Below, piece after piece: positions 35,661 to 45,166 of a stretch of 64,000 bases of DNA. Position numbers and translations under genes: made by a program. The notes below the pieces were generated by a model. That model was given only the letters and a program-made list of their open reading frames with translations, was not told the origin of the DNA and did no database searches. The stretch lies in NCBI RefSeq assembly GCF_014202475.1, contig NZ_JACHGV010000016.1, positions 62,001 to 126,000 of the forward strand, written 5' to 3'. Position 1 is the first letter of the stretch. The number at the start of each line of letters is the position of its first letter. Source of the DNA: Streptomyces paradoxus (GTDB lineage: Bacteria > Actinomycetota > Actinomycetes > Streptomycetales > Streptomycetaceae).

Positions 35661-36332
35661 TCAGCGCGAAGGCAGCCCGTGACGTCGGGCCGCCGCTCCG
35701 AAGTAGTCGCCGCCCTTGCGCTTGACGTCGTCAGTGCCCCACGCCTGCCCGTCGTCACCGGCCGCATCCTGTCCCCCGTCGACGCTCTGCCGCAGCGGCG
35801 CTTTGACCAGCCTCGGTATGTGCTTCGAGCAGTGGATGTACGCCTCCTCGACCTCGACCTCCACCCACATCTGAGGACGACGGCCCGGGACCGGATCGAC
35901 CGGCAGGCCTGGGTACTTGCGGCGCATGGCCTCGTCGGCGACCAGCCGGGCGCGGCCGTTGACGTGCAACCCGATGCGGTCCTGGGCGAAGTCGATCATC
36001 AGGATGCCGACGTGTGGGTTCTCCCGGATGTTGCCGAGGGATGCCATGACCCCGTTCCCGCGGTACTCCGGGTATGCCAGGGTCGCGGCATCGAGCACCT
36101 GGAGAAAACCGGGCGGTCCGGCCCGGAACGTGCTGTCGCACTCCCCGTGCCCGTCCGCCGTGGCGAGGAAGAACATCTCCTGACGGGCCACGAACTCCGT
36201 CATCCGTGAGTTGAGCCGGTCGAGCACCTGTTCGGCGTAGAACCGATCTGCACGGTCGACGGTGCCCACATCACGCTGGATCTCGTGCTCTCCGTGGCTT
36301 CCGGGCCGGTCTGCCCGCTCCTCGTGGTGCAA
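35661..36332 (-). CDS. Pyridoxamine-phosphate-oxidase-like FMN protein
   Basis: 223 residues from a TTG at 36332, chosen because AGGGAGG lies just upstream. The split-barrel FMN-binding fold is typical (ARQEMFFLATADGHGECDST, FLQVLDAATLAYPEYRGNGV, NPHVGILMIDFAQDRIGLHV). The C-terminal part contains EAYIHCSKHIPRLVK and a WGTDDVKRKGGDYFGAA tail found in actinobacterial homologues. About eight extra residues follow, from the junction with the Nudix remnant. Probably an F420- or FMN-type oxidoreductase; substrate unknown. Confidence 0.85.
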   Translation of the reverse strand: MHHEERADRPGSHGEHEIQRDVGTVDRADRFYAEQVLDRLNSRMTEFVARQEMFFLATADGHGECDSTFRAGPPGFLQVLDAATLAYPEYRGNGVMASLGNIRENPHVGILMIDFAQDRIGLHVNGRARLVADEAMRRKYPGLPVDPVPGRRPQMWVEVEVEEAYIHCSKHIPRLVKAPLRQSVDGGQDAAGDDGQAWGTDDVKRKGGDYFGAAARRHGLPSR

Positions 36333-36734
36333 CGGTCCTCCCTGACAGGCATTCAGTCGGGTGCAGCGGTCCACCGGGCCGAGGGAGTGCGAGCGCCTGT
36401 GTCCGGGTGCCGGCCCGGTGTTCGCAAGACTCACGTGACCTGATTGCATCGCCGCTCGGCCGTAAGTCGCACCGGCCGTGCCCATGAGGGTAGAGCAGGT
36501 CCGCCGAGAGGGTCGGGCCGGGCCACGACGGCGGGGCGGGAGCCGTATCGGAGCCTCCACCGTCTCGTGGTGCCGGTGCACGGCCAGGGATCGCTCGTCG
36601 GCCGTCTCGACGAACGTGGGCCGACGGCCTTCACCCGTCGTCGTCATGCGGGTACTGAGGGAACACGGGCGAACAGGCCGCCGGACGAAGGTCCCGGGAC
36701 GTTCTGGCGATGTTCAACCCCTAGGGTACGCAGC
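36333..36734. other. 402-base divergent intergenic region
   Basis: Separates the PPOX-like gene (minus) from the VOC gene (plus), so it must hold both promoters. No domain-bearing frame is visible and I did not identify a convincing -10/-35 pair. Confidence 0.5.
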
Positions 36735-37472
36735 ATGACGCTGCAGCTGGTTCAGGTGAACTTCAAGGCCCGCGACGACTCGGCGCTCGGCCGGTTCTGG
36801 GCGGAGGTGCTCGGCTGGGGTGTTTCCAGTGAAGGCCCTGGAGTCACCAATCTGGAACCTGTGGGTTTCGACTGGCCGGACCCGTCCGCCGTCTGTATCG
36901 ATCTCGTCCGGGTCCCGGACCCGGAGACCGTGCAGTACCGCGTGCACATCGAGCTCGCTACCACCTCCGGCGCCCATCAGGCGGAGTGGGTCGCACGGCT
37001 GAAGGAGCTCGGGGCGACGCCCGTCGCCGTGGGCCAGGGCGACGTGCCGTGGGTGCTCCTTGCCGACCCGGAAGGCAACGTGTTCAGCGTCCTGGAGCCG
37101 CGAGAGCTCTATCGGGACACCGGGCCCATAGCCGCCGTGGTCGTCAGCTGCGCCGATCCACGGGCCATGGTCCGGTTCTGGGGTGAGGCGATCGACTGGA
37201 CCGTCCATGAGCTGACCGACGACCGCGCCCTGCTGCGCTCCGTCAAGGGCGTCGGTCCGTACTTGGAGTTTCGCCGCACGCCGGACGACAAGGTCGTACG
37301 GAGCCGCGTCCACCTCGACGTGAGACCCGACCCCATCGAGGATCAGGCGAAGGAAGTCGCCCGGCTCGAAGGACTCGGCGCGACCAGGGCCGATGTGGGT
37401 CAGGGTGACGTCTCCTGGGTCGTCCTGGCCGACCCGGAGGGCAACGAGTTCTGCGTCCTCGGCCGGGGCTGA
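36735..37472 (+). CDS. Two-domain VOC (glyoxalase-fold) protein
   Basis: 245 residues, two tandem VOC units. Unit one: MTLQLVQVNFKARDDSALGR through WVLLADPEGNVFSVLEPREL. Unit two: AVVVSCADPRAMVRFWGEAI through WVVLADPEGNEFCVLGRG. Each has the terminal D-P-E-G-N-x-F motif. VOC proteins include glyoxalases, dioxygenases and drug-binding proteins; this pattern is common in uncharacterised Streptomyces proteins. A strong hairpin follows at 37493-37525. Confidence 0.9.
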   Translation: MTLQLVQVNFKARDDSALGRFWAEVLGWGVSSEGPGVTNLEPVGFDWPDPSAVCIDLVRVPDPETVQYRVHIELATTSGAHQAEWVARLKELGATPVAVGQGDVPWVLLADPEGNVFSVLEPRELYRDTGPIAAVVVSCADPRAMVRFWGEAIDWTVHELTDDRALLRSVKGVGPYLEFRRTPDDKVVRSRVHLDVRPDPIEDQAKEVARLEGLGATRADVGQGDVSWVVLADPEGNEFCVLGRG

Positions 37473-37492
37473 CGCGGAGCTCCGCCCGCTCG

Positions 37493-37525
37493 CGCGCGGC
37501 GGTGCGGCCGGCCCACCGCCGCGCG
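37493..37525 (+). terminator. Stem-loop terminator after the VOC gene
   Basis: A perfect 12-base stem, CGCGCGGCGGTG (37493-37504) with CACCGCCGCGCG (37514-37525), and a nine-base loop. It lies 20 bases after the stop and 48 bases before the cyclophilin start. It has no T run, as is common in Streptomyces. Confidence 0.6.
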
Positions 37526-37573
37526 AAAGGTCCCCTGGCAGGCCCGGAGGGCGCCAGGTGTCAAGATGGGAGC

Positions 37574-38071
37574 ATGACTATCAAGGTTTTCTTTGACATC
37601 ACCATCGACGACGTTCCCGCCGGCCGGATCAACATGGATCTGTTCGACGACGTCGCCCCCAAGACCGTGGAGAACTTCCGCGCGCTGGCGACCGGCGAGA
37701 AGGGCTTCGGCTACAAGGGCTCGTCGTTCCACCGCGTCATCCCGGAGTTCATGCTCCAGGGCGGCGACTTCACCCGCGGTGACGGCACCGGCGGCAAGAG
37801 CATCTACGGCGAGAAGTTCGCCGACGAGAACTTCACGCTCAAGCACACCAAGCCCGGCCAGCTGTCCATGGCCAACGCCGGCCCGAACACCAACGGCTCG
37901 CAGTTCTTCATCACCACGATCGTGACGTCGTGGCTCGACGGCAAGCACGTCGTGTTCGGTGAGGTCGCCGACGAGAGCAGCATGGAAGTCGTACGGAAGA
38001 TCGAGAGCTACGGCTCGCGGTCCGGCCGGACCTCGGCCACCATCACCATCGCAGACTGCGGCGCTCTCTGA
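37574..38071 (+). CDS. Cyclophilin-type peptidyl-prolyl isomerase
   Basis: 165 residues from an ATG at 37574 (GGGAGC upstream). The classical cyclophilin signature is complete: FHRVIPEFMLQGGDFTRGDG, LSMANAGPNTNGSQFFITT and WLDGKHVVFGEV. There is no signal peptide, so it is cytoplasmic. It speeds proline cis-trans isomerisation during folding. The length matches bacterial/eukaryotic-like cyclophilin A. Confidence 0.96.
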   Translation: MTIKVFFDITIDDVPAGRINMDLFDDVAPKTVENFRALATGEKGFGYKGSSFHRVIPEFMLQGGDFTRGDGTGGKSIYGEKFADENFTLKHTKPGQLSMANAGPNTNGSQFFITTIVTSWLDGKHVVFGEVADESSMEVVRKIESYGSRSGRTSATITIADCGAL

Positions 38072-38204
38072 GCGTAACGCCGCTTGTGGCCCGGTAGTTG
38101 GGCCGGTCGCAGCCCTCCCCACTCACCCGGCAGGGCACAGCCCGCATCATCCGCATGATGCCGGGCCGTGTCCTGCCGAGTTTCATTCAGCGGCCGTTCT
38201 CGGG

Positions 38205-38447
38205 TCAGCCGCCGCTCTTACGCCGGAACGACCGCTGGTGGGCGGCCGGTCCGTGCGCGCCGCTGACCTTTGACGCGTGAGGATTCGCGGCGAGGTCGGC
38301 CGCATCCGCCTGCATACCGCGCTTGCGGGCCAAGGCCTCCCGGAACTTGCGCTTCAGGTCGTATTGGCCGTCAGCGTCGGGCGTGAGGGCAGGGCCATCG
38401 GCGTCAGCCGACTCCGAACCTTCTGGTGATGGAGACTCTGCGGCCAT
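38205..38447 (-). CDS. DUF5302-family small protein
   Basis: 80 residues from an ATG at 38447 preceded by CAGGAGG. A low-complexity acidic N-terminus leads to the conserved DLKRKFREALARKRGM core. The tail is basic. The family is widespread in Streptomyces without known function. It converges with the cyclophilin gene. Confidence 0.85.
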   Translation of the reverse strand: MAAESPSPEGSESADADGPALTPDADGQYDLKRKFREALARKRGMQADAADLAANPHASKVSGAHGPAAHQRSFRRKSGG

Positions 38448-38664
38448 GGTGACCTCCTGGGCTCGGGCATTGGAAACCACAGCTTGTCATGCCGGGCACC
38501 GCATGAGGCGCTGACGGCCGGCATGACCTGCCGCCGCCGGCTCGCAGGCATCCTGCGGGTGGGCGTCACGCGGCAACCTGCTCGGGGGCATCGTCCGCGT
38601 TGGCCAGGGCCCGGACGGAAACCCTGCGTGTCGCGCCGGGGTCACGGCCGAAGGGGCCGCGTCC

Positions 38665-39618
38665 TCAGCCGCGGCGCACCGCCCCGAGCTGGGCCCGGTG
38701 CAGGCCGGGCGCGGTGAACCGCTGTGCCACCGCGCGCAGGACGCGGTCCATCGCCTGGGCGGGTGGGGTTGCGGGGCGGGCCGTGGCGCGTGCGAGCAGG
38801 ATGCGGCGGGTGGGCGCGGGCACGTCGGAGGCGAAGGGCAGGAGGCGTACGTCGCTGCGCCGGCTGGTGAGGGCCAGGCGGGGGGCCAGGGCGATGCCGA
38901 GGCCGGCGGCGACCATGGCCTGGGCTTCCTGGTAGTCGTGCGAGGAGTAGGCGATGCGCGGCTCGAAGCCCGCCCGGCGGCAGCTGCGACGAAGGACGTC
39001 GGCGACGGGATGGTTGTCGGCGCGGATGATCCACTCCTGGTCCGCGAGGTCGCCGAGCCGCACGGAGGGATGGGTGCGCAGGGGCGAGTCGGCGGGGACC
39101 ACCAGCACCGTGGGGTCGTCCAGGAGGTGCGTGAGGGAGAGGGCCGGATCGTCGAGGCGGTTCCATTCGTAGTCCCAGAGCAGCCCCTGCTCCACCTCCC
39201 CGGTGTGGAGCATCTCCCGTAGCTCCGCGAGGACCCCGGCGCGCACCTCGATGCGGATTCCTGTGTGACGGCGTCGGAAACGGGTGAGCGCGAGCGGCAG
39301 CAGCGACGCGCTCGCCGTGGGGAACGAACCGAGCCGCAGTGTGCCCTGGTCGAGGGCCGTGAAGGAGTCCAAGTCGGCCTGGGCCGCGCGTAGTTCACGG
39401 CGAATCGCCTGACCCCGCTCGGCCAGCGCGGTACCCGCCGGGGTGGGGCGGATCCCGCGTGGCAGCCGTTCGATCAGGGGCTGTCCGGCCTCCTGCTCCA
39501 GGAGGGACATCTGCTGTGAGGCGGCGGAGGTGGTCATGCCCAGGGCCTCGGCCGCGGCGGTGAGTGAACCGCGTTCGGTGGCCTCGGTGAGCAGCAGCAG
39601 GCGGCGGACGTTCAGCAT
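38665..39618 (-). CDS. LysR-family transcriptional regulator
   Basis: 317 residues from an ATG at 39618; longer readings are not supported. The HTH is at the start (VRRLLLLTEATERGSLTAAA, then LGMTTSAASQQMSLLEQEAG), followed by a normal substrate-binding domain (GTLRLGSFPTASASLLPLAL). It is divergent from the PrpF-like isomerase gene, with a perfect palindrome in the gap. It probably activates the isomerase, transporter and aldehyde dehydrogenase genes in response to a carboxylic acid. Confidence 0.92.
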   Translation of the reverse strand: MLNVRRLLLLTEATERGSLTAAAEALGMTTSAASQQMSLLEQEAGQPLIERLPRGIRPTPAGTALAERGQAIRRELRAAQADLDSFTALDQGTLRLGSFPTASASLLPLALTRFRRRHTGIRIEVRAGVLAELREMLHTGEVEQGLLWDYEWNRLDDPALSLTHLLDDPTVLVVPADSPLRTHPSVRLGDLADQEWIIRADNHPVADVLRRSCRRAGFEPRIAYSSHDYQEAQAMVAAGLGIALAPRLALTSRRSDVRLLPFASDVPAPTRRILLARATARPATPPAQAMDRVLRAVAQRFTAPGLHRAQLGAVRRG

Positions 39619-39627
39619 GCCTGCGAC

Positions 39628-39642
39628 TTTAGCTGAGCTAAA
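39628..39642. promoter_or_regulatory. LysR-type operator palindrome
   Basis: TTTAGCTGAGCTAAA is a perfect 7-base inverted repeat around a single G, in the intergenic region between the LysR regulator and the PrpF-like gene, ten bases from the regulator's start. It matches the T-N11-A pattern of LysR boxes. Confidence 0.7.
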
Positions 39643-39792
39643 ACCAGGTGAAGCGAACTGCGATTGTTCCGAAGTCACGCCTCTGCCAAAGTCTCCGCAA
39701 TCGCAGAGCGGTGCACACCGGGCCCGTACCGCGCCCGTCACCACCTCCTCAGCTCCTCCCTCCCGTCGCTTCGTCAAGGAAGAGCCTCAGAC

Positions 39793-40914
39793 GTGCACAT
39801 TCCCGCAACCCTGGTGCGTGGCGGCACCAGCAAGTGCTGGCTGTTCAACCAGGTCGACGTCCCCTCCGACCGTGGCGTACTGGAGAAGCTGCTGGTCTCC
39901 GCGTACGGCGCCACCGATCCCGTGGAACTGGACGGTGTGGGCGGGGCGACCCCCACCACCTCGAAGGCGGCAGTCGTCGGCGCCTCACCCGAACCCGGCG
40001 TGGACGTGGACTATCTCTTCGCCCAGGTCGGCATCGGCACGGGCTCGGTCGAGTGGACGAGCAACTGCGGCAACTGCGCCACGGGGGTCGCCCTGTACGC
40101 GGCCGCGAAGGGCATGGTGGCGATCACCGGGGACCGGACTCGTGTGGTGATGCGCAATACCAACACCGGCGCCGTCCTGGAGGGGCTCGTGGACACCACC
40201 GGTGGCGTCATCCACCACTTCGGCCGCCAGACCGTACCGGGCACCCGTGCCGGCGGGGTCGCCGTCGGCCTCACCTTCCGGGATCCGGCCGGCGGCACCA
40301 CCGGTCTGCTGCTCCCCACCGGGCAGGCCGCGCAGGACCTTCGGGTTCCCGGCGCCGAGCCGGTACCGGTGAGCATGGTGGACGCCGGGGCCCCGGTCGT
40401 CCTCGTCGACGCCGCCGGCGCCGGACGCACCGGCGCCGAGCCCCTGGAGCGGATGGGCGCGGACGTGCCCTGGCTGCGCATCGTGCGTCACACCGCCGCA
40501 CCGCTGATGGGGCTGGTCGAGCAGGGCGCAGAACCGGGCGACGCGGTGCCCAAGGTGGGCCTGGTGGGCCCGCCGGTGCCGTACACCAGCACTCTCGGGG
40601 AGCAGGTCGCGGCCGCGGACTACGACATCTCCGTGCGCATGCTCAGCATGAACACCCCGCATCCGGCGATCGGTCTGACCTCCGCAGTGGCCGTCGCGGC
40701 GGCCGGGCTCGTCGAGGGCTCCGTGGTCTGCCGTACCGCGGGCGGCCCGACCGCCGAGTGGCTGCGGCTCGGTACGCCCGCCGGCATCGTCGCGGTCCGC
40801 TGCACCGACGTACGTAACGGTCTGCCGCGGCGGGTCACCGTGCAACGCGCGGCCAGGCTGCTCGCCGACGCCCGTATCTACGTCCCGGAACCAGGCCGCA
40901 CGCGAGCCGCCTGA
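39793..40914 (+). CDS. PrpF-family isomerase/tautomerase
   Basis: 373 residues from a GTG at 39793. The PrpF fold (two diaminopimelate-epimerase-like halves) is clear: VHIPATLVRGGTSKCWLFNQ, NCGNCATGVALYAAAKGM with the conserved Cys, and LSMNTPHPAIGLTSAVAVAA. Relatives act on 2-methylaconitate, oxalomesaconate or similar unsaturated tricarboxylates. Its neighbours are a carboxylate transporter and an aldehyde dehydrogenase, so a carboxylate-catabolic role is likely; the exact substrate is not evident. Confidence 0.88.
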   Translation: MHIPATLVRGGTSKCWLFNQVDVPSDRGVLEKLLVSAYGATDPVELDGVGGATPTTSKAAVVGASPEPGVDVDYLFAQVGIGTGSVEWTSNCGNCATGVALYAAAKGMVAITGDRTRVVMRNTNTGAVLEGLVDTTGGVIHHFGRQTVPGTRAGGVAVGLTFRDPAGGTTGLLLPTGQAAQDLRVPGAEPVPVSMVDAGAPVVLVDAAGAGRTGAEPLERMGADVPWLRIVRHTAAPLMGLVEQGAEPGDAVPKVGLVGPPVPYTSTLGEQVAAADYDISVRMLSMNTPHPAIGLTSAVAVAAAGLVEGSVVCRTAGGPTAEWLRLGTPAGIVAVRCTDVRNGLPRRVTVQRAARLLADARIYVPEPGRTRAA

Positions 40915-41017
40915 ACCGGCAATGGCATCACCTCGGTCGGCCGGTCCCCCACCCGTCCGCACCGGGATACCCTCGCGCCTTCGAGCGCGCCCCTCCCCCA
41001 TCGCACCAAGGACAAAG

Positions 41018-42271
41018 ATGTCTGCTGAAGTGATCTCCATAGGAGCGCTGCTGGTGATGTTCGTGGTCGGCACGGCGCTGCCGATCAACCTGGGCATCCT
41101 CGCCTTCGTGGCCACCTTCGCGGTCGGCACGGCCTCGCTCGGCCTCACCGAGGACGAGATCTTCGAGGGGTTCCCGGCGAAGCTCTTCGTCACCATCGTC
41201 GGGGTCACCTACCTGTTCTCCATCGCCCGCCGCAACGGCACCATCGACTGGCTCGTCGCGGCCGGGGTGCGGCTGGTGCGCGGCAAGGTCGCACTCATTC
41301 CCTGGGTGTTGTTCGCGGTGGCCGCGGTGCTGACGGCGTTCGGCACCTTCACTCCTGCCGCGGTCGCGATCCTCGCGCCGATCGGGATGAACTTCGCCTA
41401 CCGCTACAAGCTCAACCCGCTGGTCGTCGGCATGATGGTGATCAGCGGCGGACACGCGGGCGCGTTCTCCCCGCTCGCCGTGTCCGGTGCGCTGGTGCTC
41501 GGCCTGGTCGACAAGACCGAACTGCAGGTCTCCGCGGTGATGCTGTTCAGCGCCAGCTTCCTGATCAACCTGGTGCTCTCCGCGCTCACCTACGCGCTGC
41601 TCGCCAAGCGCCCCGTCCCGCTGGCCGAGGGGTCCGAGGATGCGGCCCGGGACGAGGACCAGGCCGTGTCCGGTCGGCCCGACTGGCGCCAGTGGCTCAC
41701 CCTCGGCTGTCTGATGGCCCTCGTGGTCGGTGCTCTCGGCTTCCACCTGGAGATCGGCTTCCTGGCCCTCGCGGCCGGTGCCCTGCTGGCCCTGGTGGAC
41801 ATGAGGCGGCAGGAGAAGGCCGTGGAGGGCGTCAGCTGGTCCACCCTGCTGCTGGTCGCGGGCATGATGACCTACATCGCCATGCTCGAGAAGGCCGGCA
41901 TCATCGAGAACATCTCCGAGCATGCGGCGGGTCTGGGCGCACCGGTCGCCGTCGCCCTGCTGCTCTGCTTCACCGTGGCCGTCACCTCCGCCTTCGCCTC
42001 CTCCACGGCGATCCTCACCGCGATCATCCCCATCGCCGTACCGCTGCTGCTGTCCAGCCACCTCAGCGCCGCAGGACTGATCGCCGCGCTCGCCGTCTCC
42101 ACGACGATCGTCGACACCTCGCCTTTCTCCACCAATGGCGCACTCGTCCTCAGCAACGCCCGCGGGGTGGACCCCCGCGGCTTCTACCGCCAGGTCATCG
42201 GCTACACCGGCGGAATGGTCGCCCTCGGTCCCGTCGTCGCCTGGGGTGCGCTGGTGCTGCCCTGGTCATAG
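41018..42271 (+). CDS. Carboxylate transporter, MatC/SLC13-type permease
   Basis: 417 residues from an ATG at 41018. Hydrophobic throughout with about ten to twelve membrane segments; the first part resembles the MatC N-terminal domain (LLVMFVVGTALPINLGILAF, GVTYLFSIARRNGTIDWLVA). The repeated MMVISGGHAGAFSPLAVSGA and FASSTAILTAIIPIAVPLLL segments are typical of ion-transporter-superfamily dicarboxylate carriers. It follows the PrpF-like gene by 103 bases on the same strand, suggesting import of that enzyme's substrate. Confidence 0.85.
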   Translation: MSAEVISIGALLVMFVVGTALPINLGILAFVATFAVGTASLGLTEDEIFEGFPAKLFVTIVGVTYLFSIARRNGTIDWLVAAGVRLVRGKVALIPWVLFAVAAVLTAFGTFTPAAVAILAPIGMNFAYRYKLNPLVVGMMVISGGHAGAFSPLAVSGALVLGLVDKTELQVSAVMLFSASFLINLVLSALTYALLAKRPVPLAEGSEDAARDEDQAVSGRPDWRQWLTLGCLMALVVGALGFHLEIGFLALAAGALLALVDMRRQEKAVEGVSWSTLLLVAGMMTYIAMLEKAGIIENISEHAAGLGAPVAVALLLCFTVAVTSAFASSTAILTAIIPIAVPLLLSSHLSAAGLIAALAVSTTIVDTSPFSTNGALVLSNARGVDPRGFYRQVIGYTGGMVALGPVVAWGALVLPWS

Positions 42272-42458
42272 CAGGCCGGCACCGGACGCTCCCGGCGCCC
42301 GCGCCGACCACTGCCGCCCGGCGCGCCTGTCCCGAACGGCGGCCGGGCGCCCGGCCCGCTGTGACACACGGCACGGATGCGGTGCGGAAACGATGGAATG
42401 CAAGGGAGCGGGCAGAAGGTTGGCATATACATCTGACTGTGAAACCTGCGAGGTACCC

Positions 42459-43781
42459 GTGAACCACTCCGCTCCTGAGCAGCCCGCCGACGTCGTCGCC
42501 CGCCTGCGTGCCACCTTCCGCACCGGACGGACCAAGCCGGCCGAGTGGCGCACGACCCAGTTGCGCCGGCTGCGCGACATGCTCACCGAGAACGGCACGG
42601 ACCTGGCCGCCGCCCTCCACGCCGACCTGGGCAAGAGCGCCACAGAAGCCTTCCGCACCGAGATCGACTTCACCGTCCGCGAGATCGACCACACCCTCGA
42701 CCACCTCGCCGACTGGCTGCGCCGGGAGCCCGCCCCGGCCCCGGCGCACCTCGGCCCCGACGTGACGGTCTGGACGCAGTACGACCCCCTCGGCGTCGTC
42801 CTCGTCATCGCGCCCTGGAACTACCCGGCCCAGCTCCTCCTCGCCCCCGTGGTCGGCGCCCTGGCCGCCGGCAATGCGGTGATCGCCAAGCCGAGCGAGC
42901 TGGCCCCCGCCACGTCCGCCGCCCTGGCCCGGTTGCTGCCGGCGTACCTCGACACCGACGCGGTCGCCGTGGTGGAGGGCGGAGTCCCTGAGACCACGGC
43001 TCTGCTGGCCGAGCGTTTCGACCACATCTTCTACACCGGCAACGGCACGGTCGGCCGTATCGTGCTGCGCGCCGCCGCCGAGCACCTCACCCCGGTCACT
43101 CTCGAACTCGGCGGCAAGTCACCGGCGTTCGTCGACCGGGACACCGACCTGGCCGTCGTCGCGGACCGGCTGGCCCGCGGCAAGTTCCTCAACGCCGGAC
43201 AGACGTGCGTCGCCCCCGACTACGTCCTGACCGATCCCGAGACCGCGGCGGCACTGGAGCCGCTGCTCGCGGACGCCGTCAAGGCGCTGTACGGCAGCGA
43301 CCCGGCAGCTTCCGGCGAGTACGGGCGGATCATCAGCGAACGGCACTTCGACCGGCTCACCGGCCTGCTCGACTCCGGCCGCACCGTCGTGGGCGGCACG
43401 AGCGACCGCGCGGCGAAGTACCTCGCCCCCACCGTCCTGGCCGACGTCGCCCCCGACGCGCCCGTCATGCGCGAGGAGATCTTCGGCCCCATCCTCCCGA
43501 TCGTCACGGTCCCCGGCCTCGACGAGGCGATCGACTTCATCAACGACCGGGACAAGCCGCTCGCCCTGTACGTCTTCACCGAGTCCGACGGGACACAGCG
43601 CCGGTTCGCCGCCGAGACCTCCTCGGGCGGCCTGGGCTACGGCCTGCCGCTCGCCCATCTCACCGTCTCCGACCTGCCGTTCGGCGGAGTGGGAGAGAGC
43701 GGCATGGGCAACTACCACGGCCGCTACTCCATCGAGACCTTCAGCCACCGCAAGGCACTCTTGGAGAAGCCGCTGCACTGA
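42459..43781 (+). CDS. Aldehyde dehydrogenase (class 3-like)
   Basis: 440 residues from a GTG at 42459 (GAGG six bases away). Catalytic residues are present: Glu216 in LELGGKSPAF and Cys250 in AGQTCVAP. The NAD(P) region reads VVLVIAPWNYPAQLLLAPVV. The short length and the C-terminal LPFGGVGESGMGNYHGRYSI are typical of the ALDH3/coniferyl-aldehyde type. It probably oxidises an aldehyde formed in the adjacent carboxylate or aromatic pathway. Confidence 0.93.
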   Translation: MNHSAPEQPADVVARLRATFRTGRTKPAEWRTTQLRRLRDMLTENGTDLAAALHADLGKSATEAFRTEIDFTVREIDHTLDHLADWLRREPAPAPAHLGPDVTVWTQYDPLGVVLVIAPWNYPAQLLLAPVVGALAAGNAVIAKPSELAPATSAALARLLPAYLDTDAVAVVEGGVPETTALLAERFDHIFYTGNGTVGRIVLRAAAEHLTPVTLELGGKSPAFVDRDTDLAVVADRLARGKFLNAGQTCVAPDYVLTDPETAAALEPLLADAVKALYGSDPAASGEYGRIISERHFDRLTGLLDSGRTVVGGTSDRAAKYLAPTVLADVAPDAPVMREEIFGPILPIVTVPGLDEAIDFINDRDKPLALYVFTESDGTQRRFAAETSSGGLGYGLPLAHLTVSDLPFGGVGESGMGNYHGRYSIETFSHRKALLEKPLH

Positions 43782-43898
43782 CGCCCGCAGCCGGGATCCG
43801 ACGCGGTCTCAGCGGGGGGCGTTCGATGCTCGCCGTCGCTGACGTGCGTATGGGCGGCGCTCGGCCATCCGACCGCAGGGGTGTGGTCGACGGCGTCA

Positions 43899-45116
43899 TC
43901 AGCCCTCCGCCGCGCCCGTGCGCGGCTGCCGGAAGGGTCGCACCGCGCGGCGCGCTATGGCGAAACGGTGTGTCTCCGACGGGCCGTCGTAGATGCGGAA
44001 CGGCCGTACCTCCCTGAACAGGCGGGCGAGCGGGGCGTCTTCGGCCGAGATGCCGAGCGCTCCGCAGATCTGCACCGCGCGGTCGACCACTCGGTTCACC
44101 GCCTCCGCCACGAAGGTCTTGGACACGGAGGTGAGCTGCGAGGCGGCGGCGGATCCGGTGTCCAGTTCCCAAGCGGTGCGCAGGATCAGGGCGCGGCTCG
44201 CTTCGATGTCGATCTCGGAGTCGGCCAGCATCTGCTGGACCATGCCGAGGTCTCCCAGCGCCGAGCCGAACGCCATCCGGCTCCCCGCGCGCTCCAGTGC
44301 GACGTCCTGGGCGCGGCGGGCGGCTCCCAGCCAGCGCATGCAGTGCGTCATCCGGGCGGGACCGAGCCGGACCTGGGCGCCGTCGAAGCCGTGGTCCACC
44401 GCCCCGAGCACCTGCTCCTCCCCCACCACGCACTCCTCGAAGACGATCTCGCTGTGCCCGGCGAAGAGCGACTCGTCCAGCGTCTCGATGGTCCGGACGA
44501 GGCGCATGCCGGGCGTGCCGGCGTCGACCAGGAACATGGTGGCGCCGCCCGGGTCGCCGGGGCTGCCGGAGGTGCGGGCCATGACGATGGCGAAGCCGGC
44601 TCCCTCGGCGCCGGTGATGAACCACTTGCGGCCGTCGATGCGCCAGCCGCCGGGGACCCGGGTCGCGGTGGTGCGCAGGGAGCGGGGGTCGGCACCCGCC
44701 CCTGGAGCCGGTTCGGTCATGGCGAAGCAGGACCGTGTCGCGCCGGCGGCGAGCGGACGCAGATACCTCTGCTTCTGGTCTTCGGTGGCCACCTTCTCCA
44801 GCAGGTGCATGTTGCCCTCGTCCGGGGCGGCGCAGTTCAGCGCCAGCGGTCCGAGCAGGGAGTAGCCCGCCGCTTCGAACACCACCGCTTGCCCGCGCAG
44901 GTCGAGCCCGTGCCCGCCCCAGCGCGCCGGTACGTGCGGAGCGAACACACCCGCGTCACGGGCGGCCTTCTGCAGGGTTTCCCGCAGGGCCTCGGGGGCG
45001 TGGTGCACGGACCCGCCGCATTCGTGCTCGGCCGGGACGACCACCTCGCGCACGAACTCGGCTGTAGCGGTGGCCAGTTGAGCGGCAGTCGGATCGTGAT
45101 CGAACTGGATGGGCAC
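43899..45116 (-). CDS. Acyl-CoA dehydrogenase
   Basis: 405 residues. All three domains are present: N-terminal helical, middle beta with the FAMTEPAPGAGADPRSLRTT loop (FAD contact) and WRIDGRKWFITGAEGAGFAI, and C-terminal helical ending with RIYDGPSETHRFAIARRAVR. It oxidises an acyl-CoA thioester to the 2-enoyl form with FAD; the acyl group is unknown. It is divergent from the enoyl-CoA hydratase gene, sharing the operator-like site at 45167-45190. Confidence 0.93.
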   Translation of the reverse strand: MPIQFDHDPTAAQLATATAEFVREVVVPAEHECGGSVHHAPEALRETLQKAARDAGVFAPHVPARWGGHGLDLRGQAVVFEAAGYSLLGPLALNCAAPDEGNMHLLEKVATEDQKQRYLRPLAAGATRSCFAMTEPAPGAGADPRSLRTTATRVPGGWRIDGRKWFITGAEGAGFAIVMARTSGSPGDPGGATMFLVDAGTPGMRLVRTIETLDESLFAGHSEIVFEECVVGEEQVLGAVDHGFDGAQVRLGPARMTHCMRWLGAARRAQDVALERAGSRMAFGSALGDLGMVQQMLADSEIDIEASRALILRTAWELDTGSAAASQLTSVSKTFVAEAVNRVVDRAVQICGALGISAEDAPLARLFREVRPFRIYDGPSETHRFAIARRAVRPFRQPRTGAAEG

Positions 45117-45166
45117 GGGACCTCCCGCCGACGGGCGTACGGGTATCGGCTCCCGTCGCGTTCTAG

